64,000 nt of DNA from Linepithema humile (taxonomy: Eukaryota > Arthropoda > Insecta > Hymenoptera > Formicidae), in contig NC_090133.1 of assembly GCF_040581485.1 (NCBI RefSeq), positions 14,942,001 through 15,006,000 on the forward strand, in the 5' to 3' direction. This document shows, in pieces, positions 45,269-57,300 of the stretch. Both the position numbers and the translations under genes were made by a program. The notes under the pieces were generated by a model. That model saw nothing but the letters and a program-made list of their open reading frames with translations, was not told where the DNA came from and did not search any database. How positions within the stretch are numbered: position 1 is the first letter of the stretch; each line of letters begins with the position of its first letter.

Positions 45269-46188
45269 TTAATTGTTTCTGTAAAATAAATGTAATAACT
45301 ATACATGTAACTATAACTTGTAATTTTTAGAAATTTTTTAATGCTTTCTTACCTTCTTCCTCTGCCTCTTCCCCTGTGTCTGCCCCAGTGATGTGGTGCC
45401 ATGGATAGCTGATATAAAAATTTCATAAATCGTTCCTGCTGTCGGCGAGCTCCTGCGGCTCTACCTCTCGGTCTATAATCTGTAATTATTAAAATTAATT
45501 TAATTACATATGTGTTTTTATAATAGTACAAAGAAAAATATATTCTACGTAATTACTAAAAAATAGTGCGTAGGAAAATATGCAGTACGTAAGTACTAAT
45601 AATTATACACTATGTAAGTACTAATATATGGTACAATCTTTAATAGATTAAAATTATGTTACCTTGTCTGTTTTGTTTCGACATTGAACCAGCGGCGACG
45701 GGACCGGCGGCGACGGAACCGGCGGCGACGGAACCGGCGGCGACGGAATCAGCGGCAACGGGACCGGCGGCGACGAGACCGGCGGCCACGTCCCGGACGG
45801 CAACGGAACGGGCGGCGACGGAACGGGCGGCGACGGAACCGGCGGCGACGGGACCGGCGGCGACGGGACCGGCGGCGACGGGACCGGCGGCGACGGGACC
45901 GGCGGCGACGGGACCGGCGGCGACGGGACCGGCGGCGACGGAACCAGCAGCCACGTCCCGGACGGCAACGGAACGGGCGGCAACGGAACGGGCGGCGACG
46001 GAATGGGCGGTGATTAAATCGACGTCGACGTCGACATCGCCGTTGAGGAGCGATTCTTCGTTCATCATTAGTATCTGCAATTTTATTGTATTAATTTTAT
46101 TTGTTAATAAAATATTAACAATATTAAAGGAGTTACTTACATCGTCCTCCATCCTCATGCGTTCACAAATGTCGAAGCGGTCCGCCAT
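45269..46188 (-). CDS. Spliced gene: VAAGP-repeat, RG-rich small protein (family B)
   Basis: Proposed exons (minus strand): 46188-46141, 46074-45663, 45479-45353, 45278-45269. Each junction has GT...AG (GAT|GTAAGT, TTGCAG|, CAAG|GTAACA, TTACAG|, AAG|GTAAGA, TTTACAG|), and the phases join to 198 residues ending GRGRGRRNN. The N-terminus is MADRFDICERMRMEDD. Exon 2 gives MNEESLLNGDVDVDVDL, then about 25 pentapeptides of the VAAGP/VAAGS/VAARS type and KQNRQ. Exon 3 gives YRPRGRAAGARRQQERF...SMAPHHWGRHRGRGRGR. An upstream in-frame ATG at 46212 is an alternative start. The repeat exon is far more GC-rich than its surroundings. No known family is recognised. The RG-rich end suggests nucleic-acid binding (inference). 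Confidence 0.6.
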
Positions 46189-46499
46189 AGGTCCCCACAG
46201 GGCAGAGATCATTGAAGATCATTGAATCGATAATTAGTACAGATTTGAAACTTTCACAATAATATTGTCATCACTTCGACAGCTGGTAATGTAGTTTGGA
46301 GTAAGTTCGTGTAAATGTACATTATGGATTTAGTTATCATCGAGATTATCGATATAAGTAGATCTATATGTCGCGACTATGAATTCGGGATGTCAATGTT
46401 CAGTACTTCATTGATCAGTGAGTGTAAATATTGACGACAGAGTGTACCAGGTTAACTGCTTAAGTAGTGTTTGGTATAAAGAAGTGGCTACATAAGTAA

Positions 46500-47985
46500 G
46501 TAATGCATAGTTATTATTGTTACATTACATTTCCATTTATTTTATGTATTATCTTGTAATTATTGTATATGTTTTCCTAACTTTTACAGGTATTTGTCGA
46601 TATGATTTTCTTGCGCTTACGTTTCCATTTAATATTATACATTAGACAAACGAAATCGTTGTAATATAATGGTCTATTGCCTTCTTACATAAATACAGTT
46701 CGTCGAGTCAATTCAATTGTCTTAGGAAATAAATTAGTTCTGCGATTTATTTATCATTGATGAAAACATATTTCTTTAAAAATTCAACAAACCGTTGCTT
46801 GACCAATAAATAAAGTTAGATTTATTTATAGATATACAGACACATGTGCAACAATTTTTGATATTCTGTTTTTCTATCCATTAGAATTTGTTCTGTGGGA
46901 GTTACATAGAAGAAGCCTGAGCTATAAAATAAAATAAATCTGCGGCTTTATTTTACTTTGAAGATTTTTACGCAAATAACTGTAATAGTACAGACTTTCT
47001 GAAGCTTACTTATATATTATCTATACTTTCTGGAGTTTAAAATCAGGTAAGAAATAATTACTATTATTAACATTTCTATTTATTCTATTTATGTATTATC
47101 TTGTATAATTATTGTATACATATGCTTTCTTAGCTATCACAGGTATTTATTGAGTAGATATGATTTTCTCGCGCTTACGTTACCATGTAATATATTATGC
47201 ATTAGACCAGTGCTCGGAATTAGTTGAACATTTGAGCCGATTTCCGCGGGATACGCCTCCTTTCCTCTTCTTACCGCGCGCGCCGCAGCCGCTAGGGCCA
47301 GCGCCGCCGAGCGTTAGGAGCAGCACTATCTGATTATAAGTGGGTTCTTCTCCCTATTTATTAAAATTAAAAAAAATGTATTAAAATTTATTAAAAATTA
47401 ATTTTTTATTTTTAAATTTATTAAGTGGAAATATTTCAATAGATTTCCATGTCACCTATGAGGTACTAATGCTGACGCTTTTTTTTTTAAGTGGTTTCCC
47501 CCGTAGGCCTATTCCACTAAAGATAAAAATAACAAATTCTTAATTTAAAAAAAATATATAAAAGAGATTTTCTTAATTAGATTTTCTTGGCCTTTTATGA
47601 GAATGAACAATTGATGCAATAATGTAGATAGAAACCACTTTTAAAAAAACGCGTCAGCATTAGTACCTCATGAGTGACGTAGAAATCTATTGAAATATTT
47701 CCACTTATTAAATTTAAAAATAAAAAATTTATTTTTAAATTTATATTTAAATTTTAATACATTTTTTAAAATTTTAATAAATAGGGAGAAGAACCCACTC
47801 ATAATCAGATAGTGCCGCTCCTAACGCTCGGCGGTGCTGGCCCTAGCGGCTGCGGCGCGCGCGGTAAGGAGAGGAAAGGAGGCGTTTACCGCGGAAATCG
47901 GCTCAAATGTTCAACCAATTTCGAGCACTGCATTAGACAAACGAGATCGTTGTAATATAACGGTCTACTGCCTTCTTACATATTT
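46500..47985. repeat. Tandem duplication of a ~200-bp segment, second copy split by a MITE
   Basis: Copy 1 (about 46500-46705) contains TTATGTATTATCTTGTAATT, GCGCTTACGTTTCCATTTAA and CATTAGACAAACGAAATCGT. Copy 2 (about 47045-47207 plus 47931-47985) contains the same blocks with small changes, interrupted by 723 bp between two copies of CATTAGAC. A third block, CAGGTATTTGTCGA/CAGGTATTTATTGA, is also shared. Nothing coding is seen in 46225-48103. Confidence 0.75.
47208..47930. mobile_element. hAT-type foldback MITE with 8-bp duplication CATTAGAC
   Basis: The ends read CAGTGCTCGGAATTAGTTGA and, in reverse complement on the right, CAGTGCTCGAAATTGGTTGA. CATTAGAC is duplicated at 47200-47207 and 47931-47938. 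The arms of about 180 bp are GC-rich (CGCGCGCGCCGCAGCCGCTA, GCCGAGCGTTAGGAGC) and enclose an AT-rich centre with its own inverted repeats. The uninterrupted paralog at 46640-46705 shows the empty target. There is no coding capacity, so it needs a hAT transposase supplied in trans. Confidence 0.9.
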
Positions 47986-48103
47986 CTTGGAACATATTTC
48001 TTGGAACATATTTCTATTATTCATTTGTTGAATTTATTATTGAACAATTATTGCAGTTGTTTAGTTAATAAAATTTTATTTATTATTAATATATATACAT
48101 ATA

Positions 48104-49095
48104 TAGGGTGCGGCATTTTAATTCAGACTCCAAAATATACAAGGTGTTTCTGAAAGGTCTTCTCAAACTTCAAAGGCGTATTCTAGCGGTCATAAGGATG
48201 AAAAAAGTTCTTATGAACGTGTCCTACAACGCTTTCTTTTCGAGATACCTTTTTTTCTCGACAATACTGTTCTTGGGCGCTGAATTGCGGCTGGCGAACA
48301 TTTCGAACATTTACTTTGATTGTTTTTTGGATTTAATACTGCACTTTCCAATAAAATTAAAAATTTCATTAAAAATTAAAAAATGATTGTATCTTGAAAA
48401 GGAAACATTGCAGGACATATGTTTATAGGAATTGTTTTCATCAGGACCGCTAGAATACGCCGTTGAAGTTTGAGGAAACCTTTCAGAATCATGTATAAAA
48501 AATAAAAATGAAAAGAAATGTTTTAAACAAAAGTTGTTTGCTTCATAAAAGAAAAAGAGATAGAGATATTAGTTACACCTTGGGTGGAGATGCTTCAAAG
48601 ATTTAAAGATCAATCAAGTTTTCTTAAATGGAACTCTTCTAATTTTTTTATAAATCGATTCTTCACCATATTCGACGTAAGAAGTTGTAATGATAGGATG
48701 GCCAAAAATTGAATAGTTTAGGAGAATTTTTATACTTTAATTTGACATAATTTTACATAAAGTATGAAATATTTCGTAATATAATCATTTTTCAATTATC
48801 TTATCTATATACTCTTCTGCACAAAATAATGAGAGGAATCAATTGGTATATAAAAAACACAGTTATTTTTAAGAAAAAGTATGATAATTTGCAACAAGCA
48901 GTAACATATTTTTTTTTTAAACATTGATTCCTCTCATCATTTTGTGCATAAAAGTATTGAGATAAGATAATCGAAAAATGAATATTTAACGAGATTCTAT
49001 CGTTATAACTTTTTACATCGAATATCGCGAGGAATTGATTTATTTAAAAAAATTAGGGTGGCATTTAGACGTTTCAATTTAAATGCCGCACCCTG
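48104..49095. mobile_element. Foldback/MITE with GGGTGCGGCATTT ends
   Basis: AGGGTGCGGCATTTTAATTC on the left and AATTTAAATGCCGCACCCTG on the right are reverse complements, flanked by TA-rich sequence. Inner arm motifs belong to the same family as 41142-42006. The left arm is interrupted by a smaller palindrome (48138-48497). Confidence 0.75.
48138..48497. mobile_element. Nested ~360-bp MITE
   Basis: ACAAGGTGTTTCTGAAAGGT...GGCGTATTCTAGCGGTC on the left is mirrored by GACCGCTAGAATACGCCGTT...AACCTTTCAGAATCATGT on the right. It splits the left arm of the enclosing foldback, so it is the younger insertion. Confidence 0.7.
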
Positions 49096-49109
49096 TAGGT
49101 TGTATATAC

Positions 49110-49935
49110 AGTGTGTCCCAAAAGTTCAAAAACTGTTAAATATCTCGAAAATAAAACATTTTTTTATTTATAGGAAAATGTTTTAGAAAAAACTTGTTCG
49201 CTTTGAAGAGGAAGCAAGGAAAAGGATATTAGTTTGACTATGAGTGAAGGCGCTTCGACGATTTGAAGGTAAACCTCATTTTTTTAAATGGAAGCGCTCT
49301 AATTTTTTTATATAAATAGATTCCTTGCAATATACGCTGTTAAAAGTTATAAGGGTAGGATGGTCAAAAATGGAATAGTTTTCAAGATATATTATATGCA
49401 TATGTTTATTTTCATTTGACATAATATTTCTACCTGAATATTTATAAGCACAAAATAATGAGAGGAACAAATTGGTGTAAAGGAAACATATAGTTGTTTT
49501 TAAGAAAAAGCATGAATTTGCAACAAGCAGGTACATATTTTTTTTCTAAACAACTATTTATTTCTTTACACTAATTGATTCTTTTCATTATTTTGTGCAT
49601 ACAAGTATGCAGATAAGGTAATGGAAAAATGACTATTTTATGAGATATTTTATTGTTTTAGTAAAATTATGTCAACGTATAAAATATCTCATAAACTATT
49701 TAATTTGTGGCCATTCTACCTATATAACTTTTAACACCGAATATTGCGAGGAATCGATTTATAAAAAAATTAAGATAGAGTTCCATTTAAAAAAACTAGA
49801 TTGACTTTCAAATCTCCGAAGCGCTTTCATCCAAATTAATATGTCCATCTTTTTTCCTTTTTCGAACCAAACATCTTTTGTCTAACACATTTTCCTATAA
49901 AATGTTTTATTTTCGAGATATTTAATATAAGTGTA
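49110..49935. mobile_element. Foldback/MITE with CAGTGTGTCCCAAAAGTTC left end
   Basis: The left arm (TTAAATATCTCGAAAATAAA...GGAAAATGTTTTAGA) is matched in reverse complement by the right arm (CTAACACATTTTCCTATAAA...TTTATTTTCGAGATATTTAA). The right terminus is degraded. 49936-50320 is AT-rich without recognised features. Confidence 0.7.
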
Positions 49936-50321
49936 GAATTTATGGAATAATTTTTTTTTATAAGCAAGGTTTATAAACAGGATTTATTTATATAGAATAG
50001 AAAGCAGCAAAAATTTTTAGGAGATTGCATTGATGATTTAGTGATAATAAATAAATACTATTTTTAAATGTTAATGTGATTACTTGATTTTCAACTATTC
50101 AGAAATACTATACAGAAGATAAATGTAGCTTCACTTCTTTATAAGCAAATTTTCTGCAATATTTTATTTAGTATAATAATTTTAAATCTCTGCATATGTT
50201 TATTAAAATTATTTTAAACTGTTCGCTTGCTTATTGCAAAAAAACTTGTACAAAGTTTACAATTATTAATCTAAAATTTATAACTTGTTTGTTTTATGTA
50301 TTAATACACTTTTTTTATTTT

Positions 50322-50584
50322 TCAGATCCAGAAAAAAATTAGAAAAAATAATCGGCTGCTCTGGCGCTGTATAACGGCTGCCGTAAGCGCTGAATTAAAA
50401 TATCGGCTGCAATAGCGCTGAGTTTTGGCCCTGGCTGGCTTGTCCTAGGCGCCAAATTAAAAAATCTGATATAGAATTCTGTAACTTTAATTATTCGTTT
50501 AAGGTGATTGTGACACTTGCATGACTAAAAGACTGCCCTAAGCGCCATATATCTGTATAAGGCTGCCCCGAGCGCCAGCTCAAA
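50322..50584 (+). repeat. GGCTGC/GCGCT motif array upstream of the Helitron-like genes (left direct repeat)
   Basis: Five or so imperfect units such as CGGCTGCTCTGGCGCT, CGGCTGCCGTAAGCGCTGAA, CGGCTGCAATAGCGCTGAG, GACTGCCCTAAGCGCC and GGCTGCCCCGAGCGCCAGCT fill the 260 bp before the Ulp1-like ORF. The first ~180 bp return in the same orientation at 57951-58200. Possible roles are Rep-binding sites, promoter elements or the leader of tandem copies. Confidence 0.75.
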
Positions 50585-51316
50585 ATGCATCATCAGTGTC
50601 ACAAGTTCTATTATGGCAATAAGGAAAAAGACATTTTGATTTCCAAAGAATGGTTGACAGAAACGATGATAGATAGTTTCCATGCGTTACTCGAAAGAAA
50701 TTCTGAATATGCACCTCGACCTGTATGGTTGACGATATTTCCTGATCAGATTGTTCCACTCGAAAATCTAAAAAAGAAGCATTTGCAAATACTGCACAGT
50801 AATTTCGCGGGCGGACATTGGGTTACTTGTCATTACGACGCAAAGTCTGTTATTATATATGATTCTCATGAAGGCAGTCGTAATGCTAATAAGCAAAATT
50901 TGAATGGAGAAATTCGAATTTTTGTGGAGAGATTATTTCCTTTTCATGATTTTCAAAACAATCCGATAGTCTTTCCTACAGTCCAGTCGCAAGTCGACGG
51001 TTGTAATTGTGGTCCTATGGCGATTGCGTTTGCTACATCGATTCTGTTTGGCATAAATCCTTGTATTGTGACGTACGATCGATCTTTGCTAAGACCTCAT
51101 TTGTCTGCAATGTTTGCAGGACAAACAATCACTCATTTTCCGTACCTCTGTAATTCAACTGCTCCATTAATGTTATTACCGTTGGAGACATTGAAAATAC
51201 GAGAGGCGGATGCACTGAGAAAAAGGCTTGCACGTAGCAAGGAAACTGAAGAACAGCGTTCAAAACGACTCGAGAAAGATGCTTTTTCTCACAAACAACA
51301 ATATGCCAAAAACTGA
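50585..51316 (+). CDS. Ulp1 (C48)-like cysteine protease of the Helitron-like element
   Basis: The 243-residue frame has a Ulp1-type catalytic set in the right order: H78 (GGHWVTCHYD), D93 (IIYDSHEG), Q136 (VQSQVDG) and C142 (GCNCGPMAIAFAT). Such enzymes cleave SUMO or related modifiers. In large transposons they are found next to Rep-helicase genes. The C-terminus becomes charged (RLARSKETEEQRSKRLEKDA) and ends in a stop at 51314-51316, 88 bp inside the next ORF. The charged tail reads naturally into the next frame's basic repeats, and the switch point lies near an A5...T6 run (about 51307-51321). It is probably the N-terminal domain of one long polyprotein broken by a frameshift or sequencing error. 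Confidence 0.8.
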   Translation: MHHQCHKFYYGNKEKDILISKEWLTETMIDSFHALLERNSEYAPRPVWLTIFPDQIVPLENLKKKHLQILHSNFAGGHWVTCHYDAKSVIIYDSHEGSRNANKQNLNGEIRIFVERLFPFHDFQNNPIVFPTVQSQVDGCNCGPMAIAFATSILFGINPCIVTYDRSLLRPHLSAMFAGQTITHFPYLCNSTAPLMLLPLETLKIREADALRKRLARSKETEEQRSKRLEKDAFSHKQQYAKN

Positions 51317-54300
51317 TTTTTTATGCACTCAAAAGCGCAATAAATATAAACAGGACCCTAAAATAAAATGTTATAAAATGTGTGAGGTATATAAAAAAAA
51401 CCCCAAACCGAAACGCCAGATAATGTGTGATCAGTACATACAAGATCCCGAAACACAACGTCAGAGAGTGCGTAATCAGTACAAAAAAAATCCTGAGGAA
51501 CAATGTAAAAGAAAACGCGACGAGTACCAAAAAGATTTAGAAAATAAACGAGCTCAAAAACGCCATAATTACTCACACCAATTGCTGTACAATCGGCAAA
51601 TCAAAAGAAAAAATTATTTTAAAAATGCTGCACGTGAAAGAGATCGCCGAAGAAAATTTAAACACAAACATTCTGACTCAAAAAAACTGTACAACAAAAA
51701 GTATTATGCAAAACGTGGTAACAAGTCTATCGTACAAAGATCAAAGACGATCGAGAGAGTAAAAGAAAAATTCAGTACTGTCCGATCTTGGCAAAAGTGT
51801 TTTAACTTTCCAAAATGGTCAGAGTTCTATATTCGACGGATATCGAGGAAAATTAATAAACCGGCGATATGTGCTCGATTGGAAGCCGAATATATATTCA
51901 AGTGGTGCATGATAGCAAAAAAATCGTACGTCAATGCAGCAAGAAAAGTGTTTTTGTATTTGAAAAATGCTGCTGAAACCGCACTATTGCGATTCAATGA
52001 ATGTAAGACTTTGAAATATCCAAAAAGCGATCGAATTAGAGCTCTTTGTGGCTCATCCAAACATACTTCGTCTTCCGAAGCATACTTTTTTGAAACTGCT
52101 TACGAGCAAAGGAAAAAGTTTGAGCAACCACTTATAATAGGACAGTCCTCTTCTCATGGAGTGATAAATGTTTTACCGTTAATGGATAACAATGATAAAA
52201 AGTCAAAAATATGGCACTGTGACGAGAAACGATGCCGCATAAGTGATATTTCCTTGGAAAAGTATGTGAAATTGTTGGAAGAGTTTGAAGGAGCTACTAT
52301 AAAGAAGATAATGAATGCTAAATTCATGGCGCGGCTCAAAAATTGTTCTGTTTCACATATGAGTAGCAGATTGGGACATCCTCCGGACTGTTATGCGAAT
52401 CCAAATATTTGCGAATCATACATTGCAACGATAAGCACTTTATCGCCTCATTTTCCTCTCGTGAGAAATATTCGAATAAATGTCTACAAATTGATAGGCA
52501 ATTATAAAAAATTTCATCATTTGTTTTCAGCTTTGAGATTTGTCAATATGGATAAATTGCTGGAAATTTCCAATGATGCAAAGGTTAAAGCAAGATTTTA
52601 CAAAAACAATTTGACCGTTAGTTTGGACGAGGAAAAAATTTTGTCGCAAAATTACGAAGCGTTTACAGTTATGAAAAAGAGATTGTTGGATACACCACGT
52701 TTCCCTTGTGTCTCTTGCGAAAAACTATGTGTGAATAGTGACGTTTCTGAGCTAAAAAAGCTGAAAAAACCAGTAGAGGGACCTTTTTGGAAAAACTTGA
52801 TGACTTACGTAACAGAACACAATAGCGATACTGGATTAATTTGTAAGTTTTGTTTGGGCAAATTACGGAAAGGCATGTTGCCTTCTACTTGCGTTTTGAA
52901 TAATCTTGCCGTAAAACCATTACCGGATGTTTTGTCGGATTTCAATGATTACGAAAAAATGTTAATCAAGAGAATGAGCAGCTTCCAAGTAGTGCAAACA
53001 ATGGGCGCTGTTTCGAACAAACATTTGCCGCACAGACAAATGATCCGTAAAGTAAAAGGTAGAACATTTCATTTGCCACTTCCTTTACAAGAAACATTGG
53101 ATAAGATATGTCCTCCGGAAAATCCTATAAATTTGAAACACGAGTTGCACATTCTCGTTCGAGGTATGCCTAAAAAATCAAAAGTTGTTTGGGAAAATTT
53201 GGTGGATATTAATAAAGTGTTTAAGGCTTTGCAATGGTTAAAAGAAAATAATCCGCACTATTCGGAAATTCGTCTTCCAGCGTCATCTGATGATTTATTA
53301 AATGAGAAGTTGCAAGAAACAGAATATCAGATCGTCGATGATGGGGGCGAGGAGAGCAATAATGACGAAATAGATGAGGTGGTTGAGGACACCGTACAGC
53401 AGATTAAAGATAATGACCAAATCGTTTTGAAACGTAAGGCTTTCCTGACACAAATTACCAAAGACTCGGGTATTAATGATCAGTATACGATATACCCAAT
53501 GCGCGTGAAAAGGATTGATAACGAATCTGCACTCAAACTTTATCAAATGTTAAAAATCGAAGATGTTCCAATGGATAATCGTTATAAATATCTGGATGTC
53601 ATGTGTTTCCCCGATTTATATCCAGAGGGTATCAATGGACAACGAGAAGATAGAAATTTTGCATTACCGGAATATTTATTCATCAGAACGCGATTGATGT
53701 CGAAACACAATAGATTCAGATTGAATCCGCAGTACTTGTTTTTCCTTCTTCATGATACTAACAACCGACAATTGAAAAACGGTATATATTATACGATGAT
53801 GGTTGCTAACGCACGAGAGAGATATACTGCTGATAGATACTTGAACGAATTGAAAGACGAACAATTGGAATCGAATTTAATGAGTATTTTCGGAAAACTG
53901 AGAAATACGGATCAATTTTGGCGACAACCATCCAATAATGTGAAATGCATGACTCTGCATTACGGCCCAGCAACGTGGTTTTTGACTTTGAGTCCTAGTG
54001 AATGGAAATGGTCCGATTTGGGTGAATATTTACGAGACATGAATCCCGATAAAGAGAAGTTAAGCATTAACGAACTAATCGCATATGACCCTGTTAGCAC
54101 GTCTAGATTCATGTGCATAAAATTCAAAGCCATGATTGATTTTATTCGTTCAGTTGATAACCCAATAGGGGAAGTAATCCACTACTTCTGGCGATTAGAA
54201 TATCAAACTAGAGGTATCCAGCACATGCATTGCTTGATTTGGATAAGAGATGCTCCTGTGCTAGGAAAATCGCCGGATGAAGAAGTTGTTTCGTTTATTC

Positions 54301-57300
54301 AAAAATACGTGACGTGCGAAATTCCAGATAAAAACGTTTCGCCAACATTGTACGAAACGGTTACAAGTGATCAGAATCATAAACATAACTCGTATTGCAT
54401 GCGTACAAAGAAAACCGAAACAAATATTTACAGAAAGTGTCGGTTTGATTTTCCGCGATCAGTTACGACAAATTTCGTTTTAAGAGACGTTGTCACTTCA
54501 ATAGTGGGTAGAAAAAATTTACGCAGTAGAAGCAGGTTGTACGATCTTCCTCGCAAGAAGTCGGAGAGGTTTATTAATGATTATAATCCGGCTATCAAAT
54601 TGGCTTGGGAGGGAAATATGGACATACAATTTGTTGGAGAAAAATCAGAGTTTTTAAACTCGTATTTAACAAAATACACGACAAAGTCGGAAAAATGTAA
54701 CATAGACTTTGAAATGATAGATTCCAATAAGCCTTTGGCATCGAAATTGTGGAATTTTGCGATGCGTCGTTTGAATAACAGAGAATGCGGTGCTTTAGAA
54801 GCTGCGGATACACTATTAGGGCATCCCTTGTATGGTACGGATTGTGATACCATTATCAAATGGATCGACGTCAATGAAGTGAGAAACAGAAAAGTTAAAA
54901 CATTCAATGAAATTACAGCTCTCGATAAAAATTCTACGAATATCTATTGTCCGTCGCTCATCGATGATCATTATCCAAACAGACCTAAAGAACTAGAATC
55001 ATTGAATTTGTACGATTTTACTAGATTCTGGGACATTGTAAAACAGATGCCAAAAAGTGACGAGGTCGAATATTACGAACTGGTATCGCGTTTATTTGTA
55101 AAGAAACGAAAAAAGGGTAGTTTAATAAACCATTACCGATTCAATGTAAAAACTGAACCCGAAAAGTACTTTTACTCGCTGCTTCTTCTGTTCAAACCAT
55201 GGAGAGATTCGAGTGAACTCAAAGGTGCGTACGAAACTTACACGGATGCCTTTAAGAATTCAGAGACTGGATTGACGAAGGCAATGAAATATCACGAAAG
55301 GCTCGAAGAAATACAGAAAGCTTTTGAGGATGTTACTGAATTGATCAAGAAGCGTGAAAATGATTTAAAAATAGCAGACGGAGACAAATCTGATGACGAT
55401 GAACTGGATTGCAATCCAGTACAAGCTGACGACGCGATGAAAAATCTGGAAGATTTTGGTAAGATTGACGCCCCGATTAATTTATCGCAAATGATGTCGC
55501 AATTGAACAAAGATCAGAAAAGAGTCTTCGACAGGGTATGCCAAGTTTTACAAAATAAAAATCATATTCTACGATTGTACGTAAGCGGTGAGGGTGGTAC
55601 AGGAAAAAGTTTTCTTATTGAAACGATCAAACATTGGATCAAAATAAATTTGAAAAAAACGACTGCGATATCTGCTCCCACGGGTATTGCAGCATTCAAT
55701 ATCGATGGCCTGACAATCCATAGAATGTTTCAGCTACCCGTCACTCATGAATCTACGCCTAAGTACGTGCAATTGTCAGACGTAATCTTGAAAATTTTGA
55801 GAGACAAATTGAAGAATGTCGAACTATTCATAATCGATGAAGTATCCATGATTTCGAATGTGACACTTATGTTTATCAATCTACGATTATGTGAAATTTT
55901 TGATACGACAGATACAAATGATGGTTTCTTTGGTAGAAAACACATTCTCTTGTTTGGAGACTTGTTGCAGCTTCCTCCTGTAAAAGGACATCCTCCGTTC
56001 GTTAAAATGTCTCGATCAGATGTTCAGAAGTATTTAGGTACCATGGGTGGATTTGACTTGTGGAGATTGTTTGATTACGACGAACTCTTGATAAATATGC
56101 GACAAAGAGGCGACAACAGATATCGCGATATACTTTCTAGAATACGAATAGGTCTCATAACGGATTCTGACATCAATGTACTTGAATCAAGAAAAATCAT
56201 TTTCAAAGAAAATAGTTGCGACGAAAGATTGAATGAACTTTACACTTATATGAATCAATTACCGACCGATACAATATGTTTATTACCTACGTGTTATTTG
56301 TGCAAGGTTTTGAACACGGCAATGCTTAATAAAATCGACGGCGAGGAAATTCTACTAATAGCAGAAGATGATGTCGACTGTGCTCCAGCAATGAGAAAAA
56401 AAGTGCAAAAAACCTTGGAAGATAAAGATGACAAAGTTTCAGAAACGGCAGGCATTGAAAGAGTAATAATGATTAAAATTGGTGCTAAAGTGATGATTCG
56501 ACGAAACATTGACGTAACTCTGGGACTTGTCAACGGAACAATAGGCAATGTAGTTGCGGTTAATCGTGCTGCTGATGGAAATATTTATTCCGTCACATTA
56601 GTTACTTCGGATAACAAAGAATTCGCAATAACGAGAGTAGACATTAAATTCGAGATATTTCACAAAATAGTGGTACATCGCAAACAATTTCCATTGTCCC
56701 TCAGTTATGGAATAACTATACACAAAAGTCAAGGCGTTACGTGTAAAAATGCAATGATGGATCTGGGAACGACTGTATTCAGTGATGGTCAAGCCTATGT
56801 AGGTTTGTCTCGAGTGAGTACATTGGAAGGCCTACATTTGATAAACTTCAATCCGGCATCAGTTCAAGCACACTCAGGAGCCATTTCGGAATATAATCGA
56901 CTAAGATCTTTGTTCAAATCTCAGCTGCCACAAATCGATTTATCCAAGAAAAAGGCTATAAAAGTTTACGATCGTCGATGGACCATACCTAGTATCATTG
57001 ATAATGTACAGAATCATGGTTGCGAGGAATCAAAAAGTGTAATTACGTGGAAAATATACGGCCTTCTTAATGACGATAATGTTTCGTGTTACGCTAATGT
57101 AATATTGCAGTGTGTATTTCATTGCGTGCGTATCAGGCAACAAATACTAAAATATAAAGCATCGAACGCATTGACTGATGCTATATGCGCGTATACTGAG
57201 CGTAAATATTGCAACGTTCAAGCGGTTAGAAGATCTGTCGGAGAATGCTTCGAAGAACGAATACAACAAGATGCTTCGCAATTTTTCATGGCTCTAATGT

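Noticed and set aside
45654..46225. Alternative long frames (SPPVP-type on the minus strand; PAATG-type and RRRDR-type on the plus strand) over the GC-rich minisatellite
   Set aside because: The 15-bp unit keeps all frames open. Only the VAAG frame joins in phase through all proposed splice sites.
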